A stretch of DNA of 64,000 nucleotides from Paenibacillus sp. FSL H8-0332 (GCF_037963835.1 NZ_CP150145.1:1922001-1986000), one strand, 5' to 3'; shown: positions 43,516-53,300, counted from the stretch's first letter. Notes: generated by a model from the letters alone, not told the origin. Made by a program: numbers and translations.

Positions 43516-44163
43516 TTAAACTCTAAGCTGATATGTCCGATAACGCTGCTGTCCTCCGGCCACATCCAGTAACTGTTGTTCGACCAAATGATGCAGAATT
43601 CGTCTGGAGTGCCTATCCGTTACCCTGAGATGCTTAGCAAGCTCCAAAGGTGTGAATGCCCTGAGCAGACGTCTTGCGTAACGAAGGGTCTCCGCTTCCA
43701 GCCAAGTTAATGTGGAAGAAACATCCGTCGCAATGAATTTGCCGATAAAAGACAACACCAACTGCTGACATTGCTTGGGTTCTTCGATAATTGAAGGATA
43801 AGCGATAGGAAGAAAAGTCCAACTATCAAGTGCCAGTAAGCAATGCCGTCGGCATAGATCCTTGAAGCGTCTGACATCCAGATCTCTGGCGTGAGGTCCA
43901 TAGCCTTGAATCTCAATCCCGCCTTTTGCACCTCCAGGCATATAAGCCAAGTCCAGATAGCGGTACCCGTTATTGAAATCACGCACTTCCCATTCTGGAA
44001 ACAAATGATCGAAATTGCCGATTGCCGGAAACCATACCTTGCGGAGAAATTCAACTGTTCCGTGGCCTAATCCTTTGCCAAGTAACTCCTTGCGCCTGTG
44101 GTTGCTCTCATTCTTAAGATTGCTAACTAACCATTCCTCGTACTGCTGCTCAAATCGCGGCAT
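43516..44163 (-). CDS. PD-(D/E)XK-like nuclease domain with C-terminal winged helix
   Basis: A 215-residue protein of unusual make-up. Residues about 60-140 look like the restriction-endonuclease fold of the DUF559/Vsr group: YLDLAYM (Asp71), then GGIEIQGYGPHARD (Glu84-x-Gln86, an E-x-Q form of the E-x-K motif), RRFKDLCRRHCLLALDSWTFL with the typical R-R-x8-G/S-W-x4 end. Residues about 168-215 form a winged helix (FTPLELAKHLRVTDRHSRRILHHLVEQQLLD). It may be a transcription factor that has kept a nuclease-like fold, or a site-specific nuclease. GAGGAGGAG precedes the ATG at 44163; the longer frame is rejected. A conserved hairpin element lies just upstream. The fold assignment is by motif only. 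Confidence 0.6.
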   Translation of the reverse strand: MPRFEQQYEEWLVSNLKNESNHRRKELLGKGLGHGTVEFLRKVWFPAIGNFDHLFPEWEVRDFNNGYRYLDLAYMPGGAKGGIEIQGYGPHARDLDVRRFKDLCRRHCLLALDSWTFLPIAYPSIIEEPKQCQQLVLSFIGKFIATDVSSTLTWLEAETLRYARRLLRAFTPLELAKHLRVTDRHSRRILHHLVEQQLLDVAGGQQRYRTYQLRV

Positions 44164-44203
44164 CCGTACTCCTCCTCGAACGCTCAACTTAGTGTTTATT
44201 TTT

Positions 44204-44294
44204 CCCGCAAAAAAGCCGCCTCAATACTCAACCCTCTCCAAGAATCTAACTCGGAAGGGGCAGAGCATTAAAAGCGGCGTGTGCTTCACAACCT
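44204..44294 (-). terminator. Conserved 90-nt hairpin/terminator element, copy 2
   Basis: On the minus strand it reads AGGTTGTGAAGC, then a long stem opening with GCCGCTTTTAATGC and closing with GAGTATTGAGGCGGC, then TTTTTT. The loop region (CCCCTTCCGAGTTAG) is also conserved in the copy at 63709. It lies 57 bp after the stop of the GNAT gene and 40 bp before the start of the next minus-strand gene, so it could be a terminator or an attenuating leader. Confidence 0.8.
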
Positions 44295-44350
44295 ATGTTT
44301 CTTATTATAGCGCTACAAATCCAGGAATCAATAGATTCCACACCTGCTGT

Positions 44351-45148
44351 TTAATGTTCACCAGGGTCCTCAAAGGACATAACTATGGTTTGAAAATAGG
44401 GCTTGAATCCAAGCTTTGTATAAAGCGCATTGGCTTCGTGGCTTGCTCTCAAGGTTGCTGTATGTACACCTTTGTTATGTAAATCATGAAGAGCCTCTAG
44501 GCAGAGCGCGCTTGCAGCACCTTGATTTCGATACTGCTGCAGGGTTGATACGAACTCAATGGATGCCTGACTGCCGGTCTGAATGGCAGCGGAGGTAGCA
44601 ATGGGAACGCCATCCAGGTAAGCAAGATAAAAAGACAACTCGCTGCGCGAAAGCCAAAATTCGTGATATGCCTGATCCAACATAGGCCAGCCATGCAGCG
44701 CCTCATTCACCACATCAATCCATAATGCAAATTCAGACGATGACGTAATCCTGTGTATATGTAGTCGCGGATTAGACTGTGGCAAGTTATGAATTTTTGC
44801 TAAATCTAGCGCCATACCCCATTCAGGCTTTTCGGGATCGGATAGATCCCTGAATCCTTTAGAGGCTAGAATAGTGGTTAGGCTTGCAGGCTTGGAGCTT
44901 GGCGGGATAAACCATATTTTTGGAGTTGCTCCTGATTTTAAGTCAGGCAGCAGCATGTCAATATGCTCGATTGCTGTATCCTCCTCAAGCGATACTTTAA
45001 AGACTAGTGAGGGACCGTCGAAACCAGGCAAAGGAGAAATCCATTCCACATCCCCCTGATGATATTGCATATGTTCTGCCAACGCCAGGGTATGCAGATA
45101 TTTTTCCATTCCATCAATGATGCATTCCACATAATAATCGTGATTCAT
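44351..45148 (-). CDS. GNAT family N-acetyltransferase with N-terminal extension
   Basis: A 265-residue protein whose C-terminal 130 residues form a GNAT domain (LHIHRITSSSEFALWIDVV, FYLAYLDGVPIATSAAI, FVSTLQQYRNQGAASALCLEAL with the acetyl-CoA loop QYRNQGAA, and ALYTKLGFKPYF). The N-terminal half (MEKYLHTLALAEHMQYHQGD, GFDGPSLVFKVSLEED) may be a degenerate second GNAT domain, as in other two-domain acetyltransferases. The ATG at 45148 follows TTTGGAGATGAGATTT. The substrate is unknown. The 90-nt hairpin element follows its stop. Confidence 0.82.
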   Translation of the reverse strand: MNHDYYVECIIDGMEKYLHTLALAEHMQYHQGDVEWISPLPGFDGPSLVFKVSLEEDTAIEHIDMLLPDLKSGATPKIWFIPPSSKPASLTTILASKGFRDLSDPEKPEWGMALDLAKIHNLPQSNPRLHIHRITSSSEFALWIDVVNEALHGWPMLDQAYHEFWLSRSELSFYLAYLDGVPIATSAAIQTGSQASIEFVSTLQQYRNQGAASALCLEALHDLHNKGVHTATLRASHEANALYTKLGFKPYFQTIVMSFEDPGEH

Positions 45149-45217
45149 AAATCTCATCTCCAAATGGAATTTGAGGTAGGCGTCATCCAAGAATATTGCT
45201 GAGAAACTCTATAGCGC

Positions 45218-45997
45218 TTATCTCTTCCCTAAGAGCAGCTTGTTCCGTAAGCGGAGTCCAATGTAATTAAGCAGTACCTGCATCAGCAGGCTGTCTACTT
45301 GTGTGCCGGTGCCTTCGTATTGCAGCGACAGGTCAACGATGTTCTCTATACCTTGTAGCCTTACGTGAGCTATAGAGGCAGTCCGAGCACCTTTTTCCTT
45401 GGCTCTCTTCAACTGCTGCACCTGATGAAGATTATACTGCGGCATATAAATCAAGCTGATGACGGCCGACTTTTCGTTCACAGCGTCAATGGCTTTGACT
45501 TGATAATTGGGATCGATGAACGCATTGGTCTTCTTGCCCAGGAGCACCAGTTCCACCTGCAACCGCCATATCTCGGAATGCAAGGGAATGCCGATGAAGA
45601 CGATCTCGTCACTGGATTCGATCATGGACAGCAGTGAAGTGATCGCCTGTTCATCCAGTCGGCTGGTGGTTTCCTTAATCTTCTCGGCCAGCATCTCGCC
45701 ATAGGCTACCGGGTCAATGTCCTCATCCTTGAGTGCAGGATAGTATTTGCCGTCATATTGATATTGCAGAGGAGACTGATCATAGATCATCCGGAAGCTT
45801 GAGAAGTTGTCATAATACATCTGCCGCATGAAGCGGCTGACCGTAGAGACAGAGATATGGTTGGACTCAGCGAATTGCTGTATGCTTGAAGTCTGAAGCT
45901 GGTTATAGTTCTCCAGCATAGCTTTGGCGACATCAAAATAAATATCATCCTGGTCATAGGTGTTATAGCACTCCAGCAGCGCGAGAATATCTAGCAT
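45218..45997 (-). CDS. MurR/RpiR family transcriptional regulator
   Basis: A 259-residue regulator. The N-terminal HTH (TSSIQQFAESNHISVSTVSRFMRQM) is of the RpiR type, and the C-terminal part has the SIS sugar-phosphate-binding fold (SSDEIVFIGIPLHSEIWRLQVELVLLGKK, SAVISLIYMP). RpiR proteins usually sense phosphosugars and control nearby sugar genes. The SIS part is divergent, lacking the common SxxS sugar-binding signature at the usual place. The neighbour upstream is a secreted reductase, not a sugar gene, so the effector is open. AAAGGAAG lies upstream of the ATG. Confidence 0.85.
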   Translation of the reverse strand: MLDILALLECYNTYDQDDIYFDVAKAMLENYNQLQTSSIQQFAESNHISVSTVSRFMRQMYYDNFSSFRMIYDQSPLQYQYDGKYYPALKDEDIDPVAYGEMLAEKIKETTSRLDEQAITSLLSMIESSDEIVFIGIPLHSEIWRLQVELVLLGKKTNAFIDPNYQVKAIDAVNEKSAVISLIYMPQYNLHQVQQLKRAKEKGARTASIAHVRLQGIENIVDLSLQYEGTGTQVDSLLMQVLLNYIGLRLRNKLLLGKR

Positions 45998-46063
45998 GAT
46001 GTACAGACTTCCTTTATAGTTTTACTTCATTATAATCGGATTCGGGTGGAGAACATTCAGCAC

Positions 46064-46101
46064 AAAATCGCCCATACCGGGTAAAGGTAGGGCGATTTTT
46101 T
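46064..46101. terminator. Bidirectional hairpin terminator after the reductase gene
   Basis: AAAATCGCCC (46064-46073) and GGGCGATTTT (46090-46099) form a 10-bp stem that extends through TACC/GGTA past a bulged A. It separates the reductase gene from the RpiR gene. Confidence 0.8.
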
Positions 46102-46126
46102 GACAATTGTGCGATTCGTTGTCTAA

Positions 46127-48166
46127 TTACTTATGCGAGTACCCCGCAGCATGGATACCGGCCAGCCGACCGGAGGTATAGGCAAAGCCCAGCGTACCGC
46201 CTTCAAAATCAACATAAGCCTGTCCGTACATCCCGCCCGCATCAGCTCCGGCGACGTAAAGTCCAGGGATGGCCCGGCCGTCCGAGTCGGTGGCTTCGAT
46301 CTTCTCATTGATGCGTACGCCGCCCAGCGTTCCGAGGTTGCGTCCGACATACTTAATGGCATAATAAGGACCTTGCTTGAGCGGAACCAGCCGCTTCGTA
46401 TCGGAGAAGAACATAGGGTCATTGCCCTGGGCAATAGCCGTATTGTACTGCTTGGCGGAAGCGAGGAAGGTATCCTTGTCCACGCCGATCTCCTGAGCCA
46501 GCGCTTCCAGTGTACCTGCTCTGTGGACAACACCGGTGCCTTTCATTGAATCCAGCAGCGGAGTATAGTCCGTAGGTGTATTCTCAGCCGCAAGAATCGT
46601 ATCTGTATCATTCGGTTCATTGAATTCCATGTAGAACTGGCGCTTGCCCTTCCATTTGGAGAAGTGGGGTTCGATGGCTGCCAGGCCCTTCTTCTTGATG
46701 GTGTTCAGCATGGCGGAGTCCAGAATCAGGAATTCCGTCTCTTTGGGCTGCATGTGAATCTCAGCGCCGTGTACAGCGAAGAGGGTAACCTTGGTCTCAT
46801 CGGAGAAGCGTTGCCCAAGTGTATTGACTCTCAGGTTGGGATACTCGCTGAACTTGGTCAGGCTGTACCAATCCTTGTTGATCGGGGCCATCTTAGCGAT
46901 CTCTTCAGGCGTAAAGATTTGCGCAAAATACTGAGTAGAGGTCATTCCGTATGGATCTGCACCAGCCTTCCAGGCCATCTGAATGCCGTCACCTGTATTT
47001 GTAGCAATCTGTCCCGGAGTGAATTTCTTGCCGAAATATTTCTCCATCATCTCGTTATTGCCTCCGAAGCCGCCTGTTGCAATGACGACAGCCTTGGCAT
47101 TCACCTTCAGATGAGAGCCATCCTCTTTTTTGGCCATTACACCGGTTACCGCACCGTTAGAGTCTGTAAGCAGCTCAGTCACCGGAGTACTGAAGCGAAC
47201 CTGTCCCGATTTGGCTTCAAAAGACTTGATCAGCTTGGTGATCGCCACCGTGCCGCCTTCCTGGTATCCGTGCAGCGTGGCAGGCATTCCGATATGCTCA
47301 AAGGCAAAGCCGGTGCCGGCATCCACCAGGGTCATTTTGGCGCCGTTCGCATTCAGCCAGTCAACTGTTGTCCCTGCTTCATCTATGATGTTGCGGACCA
47401 GCAACGAGTTCATGTAGCCATCGGAGGCCGCCATGTACTGGTCATAGAGCCATTGCTTGCTGACTGTAGCCTTCTTGTCCTTCTGCTGCTGAGAATCGGC
47501 GGCAAACATCCCTCCGGCCATGGTGCCTGCGCCCATAGGAGTAGCTGTTTTCTCTAGCAGCACAACCCTCGCTCCGCTGTCTTCTGCGGCAAGTGCCGCA
47601 GCTGTACCTGCTGCACCGGCGCCCACTACGGCCACATCAACCGTGATCTCTTCCACTTCCTTGTTCTCAGCAGTGGCTTTGGCCTGCTTCAAGACCGTCA
47701 GATCCCCGCCTGCCTGCTTGGCGCAATCCTCTACAGCCTCCAGAATCCCCTTGGTGGTCATAGACGCGCCGGAGACGGCATCAATTGCCAGGGTTTGTTC
47801 GCTGACGATTTTTTCGGGAACAATCTTGAGCGGCCCTTGAGCGATGCCTTCTGTTTCACTCTGGCTTAACACCTTTACGTTTTTAATAGCGGTATCAGTG
47901 AATTCTGTCTCAACCTCGATCGGGCCGTTCTTCCCGTTCCCCTTGGCTGTGTATTTCCCCGGCTTGAAGGAGAGTGCAGCGCTTTTATCGGAAGTGCCTG
48001 CCCCCGTGGTCTGGCTTGGGCTTGCCGCCGCTGGCTTCTGATCGTTCTCCACCGCTCCTTCGTCTGCCTTGTTTGACGCGCTGTTACAGCCTACCATCGA
48101 GATCAGCAGAATCGTGATCACAACCAGCAGAATCCCTTTGTACCCCCAGTGTTTTTTTTGCATCAT
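46127..48166 (-). CDS. Secreted lipoprotein flavocytochrome-like reductase (FMN-binding plus FAD fumarate-reductase domain)
   Basis: A 679-residue exported lipoprotein. The N-terminus is a lipoprotein signal (VVITILLISMVGC, lipidated Cys27). Residues about 65-150 are an FMN-binding domain ending in DAVSGASMTTKG, where a Thr is the likely site of covalent FMN attachment by ApbE. From about residue 175 an FAD domain of the fumarate reductase/succinate dehydrogenase flavoprotein type begins (VDVAVVGAGAAGTAAALAA), with IATGGFGGNNEMM, RQFYMEFNEPND-like and GGVRINEKIEATDSDGRAIPGLYVAGADAGGMYG. Relatives reduce fumarate, urocanate, methacrylate or cinnamate outside the membrane with electrons from the quinone pool or extracellular electron transfer. 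The substrate here is unknown. GGGAGG is 7 nt before the ATG. Confidence 0.9.
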   Translation of the reverse strand: MMQKKHWGYKGILLVVITILLISMVGCNSASNKADEGAVENDQKPAAASPSQTTGAGTSDKSAALSFKPGKYTAKGNGKNGPIEVETEFTDTAIKNVKVLSQSETEGIAQGPLKIVPEKIVSEQTLAIDAVSGASMTTKGILEAVEDCAKQAGGDLTVLKQAKATAENKEVEEITVDVAVVGAGAAGTAAALAAEDSGARVVLLEKTATPMGAGTMAGGMFAADSQQQKDKKATVSKQWLYDQYMAASDGYMNSLLVRNIIDEAGTTVDWLNANGAKMTLVDAGTGFAFEHIGMPATLHGYQEGGTVAITKLIKSFEAKSGQVRFSTPVTELLTDSNGAVTGVMAKKEDGSHLKVNAKAVVIATGGFGGNNEMMEKYFGKKFTPGQIATNTGDGIQMAWKAGADPYGMTSTQYFAQIFTPEEIAKMAPINKDWYSLTKFSEYPNLRVNTLGQRFSDETKVTLFAVHGAEIHMQPKETEFLILDSAMLNTIKKKGLAAIEPHFSKWKGKRQFYMEFNEPNDTDTILAAENTPTDYTPLLDSMKGTGVVHRAGTLEALAQEIGVDKDTFLASAKQYNTAIAQGNDPMFFSDTKRLVPLKQGPYYAIKYVGRNLGTLGGVRINEKIEATDSDGRAIPGLYVAGADAGGMYGQAYVDFEGGTLGFAYTSGRLAGIHAAGYSHK

Positions 48167-48217
48167 GCAGTTACCTCCCTAATGATCTACGAGGAAAAAG
48201 TCCTCTGCTTGAAGGTA

Positions 48218-48255
48218 CCATGTAACACATTTCACATGGAGGTCTGACTCAGACC
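48218..48255. promoter_or_regulatory. Paired palindromes upstream of the reductase gene
   Basis: GGTCTGACTCAGACC (48241-48255) is a perfect 15-bp palindrome around a single base. CCATGT-N10-ACATGG (48218-48239) lies next to it, with a further partial copy of the first (TTTCAGTCTGA) at 48259. They lie in the 155-bp spacer between the LysR gene and the reductase gene and are likely operators. Confidence 0.6.
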
Positions 48256-48321
48256 GATTTCAGTCTGATTTAGAATTGTCGGAGAACACATCCGTCCTTG
48301 CTCGAATCTCCCGGACTCTTT

Positions 48322-49203
48322 TTATTGGAAATGGGACTCCAGCTCCTCTTTTACATATTGCATTAAAAGCTTCTTGGATGAGGATTGATACTCAACGTTG
48401 CGTGATTGCAGCAGACCTATCGTAATGGCGGCGTCCTTCAGCTCAACATGAAGTCTCACAACATTCGGCGGTAACTGCGTAGATTCGAGGACGGCTCCTA
48501 CAACAGCGATCTGCTGGACGAAGCCCGCGATGGCTGAGATTTGACTTACTGTATGCAGAAAGGGAGTTTCGGTGTACCGGGAGAAATGCTTCGATAATTG
48601 GGAATGATATAGACAGGTAGCTCCCCCGGCCATGATTGGATAATCAAGCAATTCCTCGAAAGCGATCTCATCTTTTGCAGCCAAAGGGTGGTTGTTCCCT
48701 GCGATAAAAGATATCCGCTCCTGATACAAGGGTTCGAAGTGATACGAAGCTGGGTCAGCAGGCTCTCCACAGATGGCAAAATCCAATTGATTCTGAAGTA
48801 GGGCATGCGAGAGCGAAGCGGTATTTCCGATCACAAAATGGCAGGATACATTAGGTTTATGCTCCATGAACCGCAGAAGCGACCTTGGCAGTACCTCTTT
48901 CGTTAACGATTCCAGCCCGCCGATCCTAAGTGTACCGATCTCTTCTTTTTGCAGAGCTTTGGCCTGATCCGCAACATAGGTCCAATGTCGGATCAGACTA
49001 TCGATTTCAGCAGCAAATATTCGCCCCGAAGCTGTAAGCTCAGAGTCCCAGCCCCGTTTGAACAGCTTGATGCCCAGTTCCTTCTCCAGACGTTGAACCT
49101 GATTGGTGATTGTGGACTGCGCGTAGTTCAGTTTGGCGGCCGCTTTAGAGAAGTTTCCTTCTTGCAGGATGGTTTGAAATGTAGTTAGTTCTTTTAGGTC
49201 CAT
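48322..49203 (-). CDS. LysR family transcriptional regulator
   Basis: A 293-residue LysR-type regulator: N-terminal HTH (DLKELTTFQTILQEGNFSKAAAKLNYAQSTITNQVQRLEKELG) and the periplasmic-binding-protein-like effector domain (GTLRIGGLESLTKEVLPRSL onward). The ATG at 49203 is 9 nt after GGAG, and the five-residue longer frame is rejected. It is divergent from the tautomerase and carboxymuconolactone decarboxylase-like genes, with an inverted repeat between, so it most likely controls them; it might also act on the reductase gene downstream. Confidence 0.93.
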   Translation of the reverse strand: MDLKELTTFQTILQEGNFSKAAAKLNYAQSTITNQVQRLEKELGIKLFKRGWDSELTASGRIFAAEIDSLIRHWTYVADQAKALQKEEIGTLRIGGLESLTKEVLPRSLLRFMEHKPNVSCHFVIGNTASLSHALLQNQLDFAICGEPADPASYHFEPLYQERISFIAGNNHPLAAKDEIAFEELLDYPIMAGGATCLYHSQLSKHFSRYTETPFLHTVSQISAIAGFVQQIAVVGAVLESTQLPPNVVRLHVELKDAAITIGLLQSRNVEYQSSSKKLLMQYVKEELESHFQ

Positions 49204-49235
49204 AGCAGATATCTCCATCGGGTAATTTGAATTTG

Positions 49236-49259
49236 TGTATCATTTAATTCAATTATACA
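49236..49259. promoter_or_regulatory. Inverted repeat in the LysR/tautomerase spacer
   Basis: TGTAT-N14-ATACA lies in the AT-rich divergent spacer. It has the T-rich/A-rich dyad form of LysR sites, but the gap is longer than the usual T-N11-A. Confidence 0.45.
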
Positions 49260-49312
49260 GAATGAGAAGCGGGGAGTACAATGAAGTTACACCAGTGAAG
49301 GAGTGAAGTGAC

Positions 49313-49699
49313 ATGCCTTTTGTCAGAGTCAGTTACTTGGAGAATAAATACGATGCCCAACAGCTGCCTATCATTAGCCGCGAAATTATGAATGCTCTAA
49401 GGGAGCATTTTAACGTGCCGCAAGATGATTTCTTTCAGGTCTTTCATGCCCATAAAGCAAGCGAATTTTATTACAGTCCGAGTTATTTAAACATAGAGCG
49501 AACGGATGGGCTGCTCTATATTCAGATTACGCTCAAATCCGGGAGAAGCCAGGAGCAGAAAAGGGGCTTTTACAGCAAGCTGGCCGAGACGTTGTCGAGT
49601 ACACTGGGCATCAGGAAAGAGGACGTCTTCGTCGTGCTGGTCGATACAGAATTCGAGGATTGGACGTTTGGGAATGGCATTACTCAGATGATTGAATGA
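49313..49699 (+). CDS. Tautomerase superfamily protein
   Basis: A 128-residue protein of the 4-oxalocrotonate tautomerase/MIF superfamily (Tautomerase_2-like length). Met is followed by Pro (MPFVRVSYLE), the catalytic Pro-1 after Met removal, and the second half has ITLKSGRSQEQKRGFYSKLAETL, the second beta-alpha unit. AAGGAGTGAAGTGAC precedes the ATG. It lies 30 bp before the next gene and is divergent from the LysR regulator. The substrate is unknown, but the pairing with a CMD-like gene suggests degradation of aromatic or unsaturated keto acids. Confidence 0.88.
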   Translation: MPFVRVSYLENKYDAQQLPIISREIMNALREHFNVPQDDFFQVFHAHKASEFYYSPSYLNIERTDGLLYIQITLKSGRSQEQKRGFYSKLAETLSSTLGIRKEDVFVVLVDTEFEDWTFGNGITQMIE

Positions 49700-49729
49700 C
49701 TGTTCATTGAAGGAAGAGAGGTACTTGGA

Positions 49730-50056
49730 ATGAAGCATCGGAAAATTGCATCGAATGCCCTTGAAGCTTTTGGAGACATTGCTCCTTCGTTCGCGCGTTA
49801 TTCGGAGGAAGTGCTCTTTGGGGAGGTATGGAGAAGGGCAGAATTATCGCTTCGGGAACGCAGTCTCCTGACGATATCGGCCCTGGTTGCCGGAGGGCTT
49901 ACTGAGCAGCTACCCTTTCATATCCGTCTGGCCCTGGAGAACGGTCTATCCGAAGAAGAATTGATCGAGGCAATGACTCACCTCGCCTTCTATGCAGGCT
50001 GGCCGCGTGCTGCATCGGCGATACTGGTTGCCAAGGAAATTTTCGAGGAAATATGA
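49730..50056 (+). CDS. Carboxymuconolactone decarboxylase family protein
   Basis: A 108-residue all-helical CMD-family protein: PSFARYSEEVLFGEVWRRAELSLRERSLLTISALVAGG, then LPFHIRLALENGLSEEELIEAMTHLAFYAGWPRAASAI. The AhpD-type C-x-x-C is absent, so it is the decarboxylase-like rather than the peroxidase-like branch. GAAGAGAGG lies upstream of the ATG. It is cotranscribed with the tautomerase gene, under the probable control of the divergent LysR regulator. Confidence 0.9.
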   Translation: MKHRKIASNALEAFGDIAPSFARYSEEVLFGEVWRRAELSLRERSLLTISALVAGGLTEQLPFHIRLALENGLSEEELIEAMTHLAFYAGWPRAASAILVAKEIFEEI

Positions 50057-50064
50057 ACACAATT

Positions 50065-50097
50065 GCGCATGTGAGCGAAAGCTCCGTGCGCTTTTTT
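50065..50097 (+). terminator. Rho-independent terminator of the tautomerase operon
   Basis: GCGCA and TGCGC enclose an inner GAGC-GAAA-GCTC hairpin, followed by TTTTTT. Confidence 0.92.
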
Positions 50098-50309
50098 GTT
50101 TTAGACAATTTTTATTGAAAAGAGGTTAGAAAATCGCGATTATTTCATTTTTTTAAGAGCTATACCCTGATTAGGTCCTGATGAATCGGTTTTTGTCGAG
50201 AATTGTTAAGAGTTTGTTTAGAACTGTCTGCTAAAATGGGCGCAGATATGAAATTTCTACTGCTATGCAGCGGATGAAAAGTGATGATTGAATAAGGGGG
50301 AGCGATACA

Positions 50310-53300
50310 TTGTTTATAGGTAAGGGATTGAAAAAATATTTCTCGTTGTTACTCGTGATCAGCTTGGTATGGACCGGAGCCTTTCCGGTATATGCGGGTT
50401 CAACGGACAACGGTGAGGCAAGCTGGGAGAATGTCGGTCCGCTGCCAGGCGGCGAAAAAGTAAACGGAGTTGCTATAGGCTCCGAAATATTAGTTGCAGT
50501 GGGGGAAGGAGGTAGTATTGTTACGGCAAGCGGCCCTGCATCATGGGCTGTTCGTACTTCTGGGGTAACCGGGGATTTGAACGGCATTGTTTATACAGGG
50601 ACAGGCGGCAGATTTGCTGCGGTTGGGAACAATGGAGCTGTTTTAACGTCTACAGATAGCGTGAGCTGGTTGCCCGCGCTTTTTACGTCCTCCACTGGTA
50701 ACTTGAATGCCGTTACCTATGGCAATAGCAGACTGGTGGCAGTCGGCGATGCTGGAAAGATAGTAACGTCTACCGACGGCGGTATCATGTGGACTGCATC
50801 ATACGTCCCAGACGTTAATGTGAATCTGAACGCTGTTGCCTTTGGCAACAACAAGTTTGTTGCAGTAGGTGATAACGGTATAGTATTAACCTCCGTAAAT
50901 GGAACGGTATGGGAGAAGGTAACACGTAAAACAACCGATAACTCCAACCTGAACTTGAACGGAATCACCTTTGGCGGCGGGATGTTTGTGGCTGTCGGTG
51001 CGTCCGGAATCGTTGTTACCTCTCCGGATAGTTCAAAGGCCGCAGAGAAGATCATTGGATCGAATGTGATCCTGAACGGTGTGGCTTTCGGCAACAGCGT
51101 ATTTATGGCCGCAGGAGATGGCGGGAAAGTGTTTTCCACTAGTGATTTGGGTAAGACTTGGAAACTTGAGACTACAGGAGCGACCGCTAAACTTAATGGT
51201 ATCGTATTCAATCCGGGTCAGAACCGCTTTATTGCTGCGGGTGAATCCGGTGAGATCATTATGTCTTATGCCGTTCCCAACATTCCACGAGTTCTTGGTC
51301 TGACTCCAGGGAATGATGAGACGGATGTTGGAATAACTGATAATCTGGTTCTGACCTTCAATCAGCCGGTGATTGCAGCCAGTGGAGCCATTACAATTTT
51401 TAAGGCCGCGGATCTAGCAACTCCGGTTGAGCTCATTCCGGTGGATGATAGTAGTGTAAAGGTAGATCCAGATACTAATACCGTAACCATTAGTCCGAGT
51501 CTGGATTTTGTTGAAAGCACTAAATATGTCGTTACAATTGACGAGAATGCCTTCATCAATGAGAGTGAATATGGAAATTCCGCGATCGCAGCGGGTGAGT
51601 GGAGCTTCACGACAATTGCTGGACCAGCAGATGAGACAGCTCCAACCGTAAGCGAGTATTCTCCTGACCAGGGAGAGGCGGGAGTCGCAACTAATGCCAA
51701 ACTTACGCTCACGTTCAGTGAAGGTGTAACAACAGATAGCGGCAACATTCTGATTTATGACAGTGCGGACGAAGGTAACCTAATGGTAATTCCGGTTAAT
51801 TCAGAGAATGTTACAGTTAAGGATAACGTGGTAACCATTGTTCCGTATGAAGATTTTAAGTACAGTACTACGTACTTTGTAAACATCGATGACGGAGCTT
51901 TCAAAGATCTGGCAGAAAATTCTAACTCTTATACAGGTATCTCGGACAAGGAGACCTGGCAGTTCACAACAGCCGAAGCGCCTGATACTGCACCGCCGGT
52001 GGTGAGCAGTTTTTCTCCTAAAGATGGAGCAAAGAATGTAGAGATTGGCACCAACCTGAAGCTTACCTTCAATGAGGATGTAATGAAGAGTGAAGGTGAA
52101 ATTAAGATATACAACAGCACAAACATCGAAGTTCCGCCTGTGACCATCTCTGCCGATTCTGATGATGTAACCATTGACGGCAAGGTGGTAACGATTAATC
52201 CGCAGGCTAACCTGGATTACAGTGCAATCTATTATGTACAGATTGATAATGGTACATTTACGGATATGGCGGGTAACGGCTATGCCGGTATCACGAACAA
52301 TACAACCTGGCGCTTTAGTACCACCAATGAACCGGATACGACCGCACCAATCGTAAGCACATTCTCACCTGAGAATGGGGCAACGGAAGTAGCTATCGGA
52401 GCGAACCTGGAGCTTGCTTTTAGCGAGAATGTGTTAGCAGGGGAAGGCAGTATTGAGATTTACAACAGCACAACTGACAAATTGGAAGCTACGATTGCTG
52501 TCCAGGATGTAAGCATCCTGAATCATGTTGTAACGATTAATCCGGCCCACAATCTGGAGTATGGTTCAAGTTACTATGTGTTAATTACTGAAGATGCATT
52601 TGCAGATGCATCCGGCAATTTCTTTGCGGGGATCTCGGATAGCAGCACCTGGCAGTTCACCACCCCGGCTGCGCCAGATACAACTGCACCTGTGTTGAAC
52701 ACGTACTCACCTGAGAATGGTGCAACAGGAGTAGCTATTGGAGCGAATCTGGAGCTTACCTTCAGCGAGAATGTTAAAGCTGGAGAGGGCAATATCGTCA
52801 TTTACAATAGTGTGAATCATGCAACGGCAGCGACGATTCCTGCGGCTTCCGGGAATGTAACTATCCATAGCAATGTAGTGACGATTAATCCTACGGATGA
52901 TCTGAAGTATGGTGCGAGCTACTATGTACAGATTGGAGCAGGGGCATTTAGTGATCTCGCAGGCAACAGCTACGCCGGTAATGCTGAGAGCACAGTCTGG
53001 CAGTTCACAACCACAGATGCACCGGATCGGATCTCGCCAACGGTGATTACGTATTCGCCGGAGCCATGGGCCACCGAAGTGGCAGTGAATGCGAATCTGG
53101 TCCTTACCTTCAGCGAAAATGTACGGGCGGCGGCGGGTACCATTGAGATTTTCCGCAGCACCGATGATACGCATCCTGTCTTGATGATTCCAGCCCTTTC
53201 AGACAGGGTAACGATCCTGAACAATGTCGTAACCATCAATCCGGCGGCTGACCTCGAGCATGGGACGAGTTACTTTGTACAGGTTACAGAGGGAGCATTC

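Noticed and set aside
46664..47557. A 297-codon plus-strand frame opposite the reductase gene
   Set aside because: Antisense shadow; the reductase frame holds clear FMN and FAD motifs.
50185..50200. Further copy of the hairpin repeat (ATCGGTTTTTGTCGA) before the giant SLH gene
   Set aside because: Only the loop-like part resembles the core; the ATGTA/ACA arms and linker are missing.
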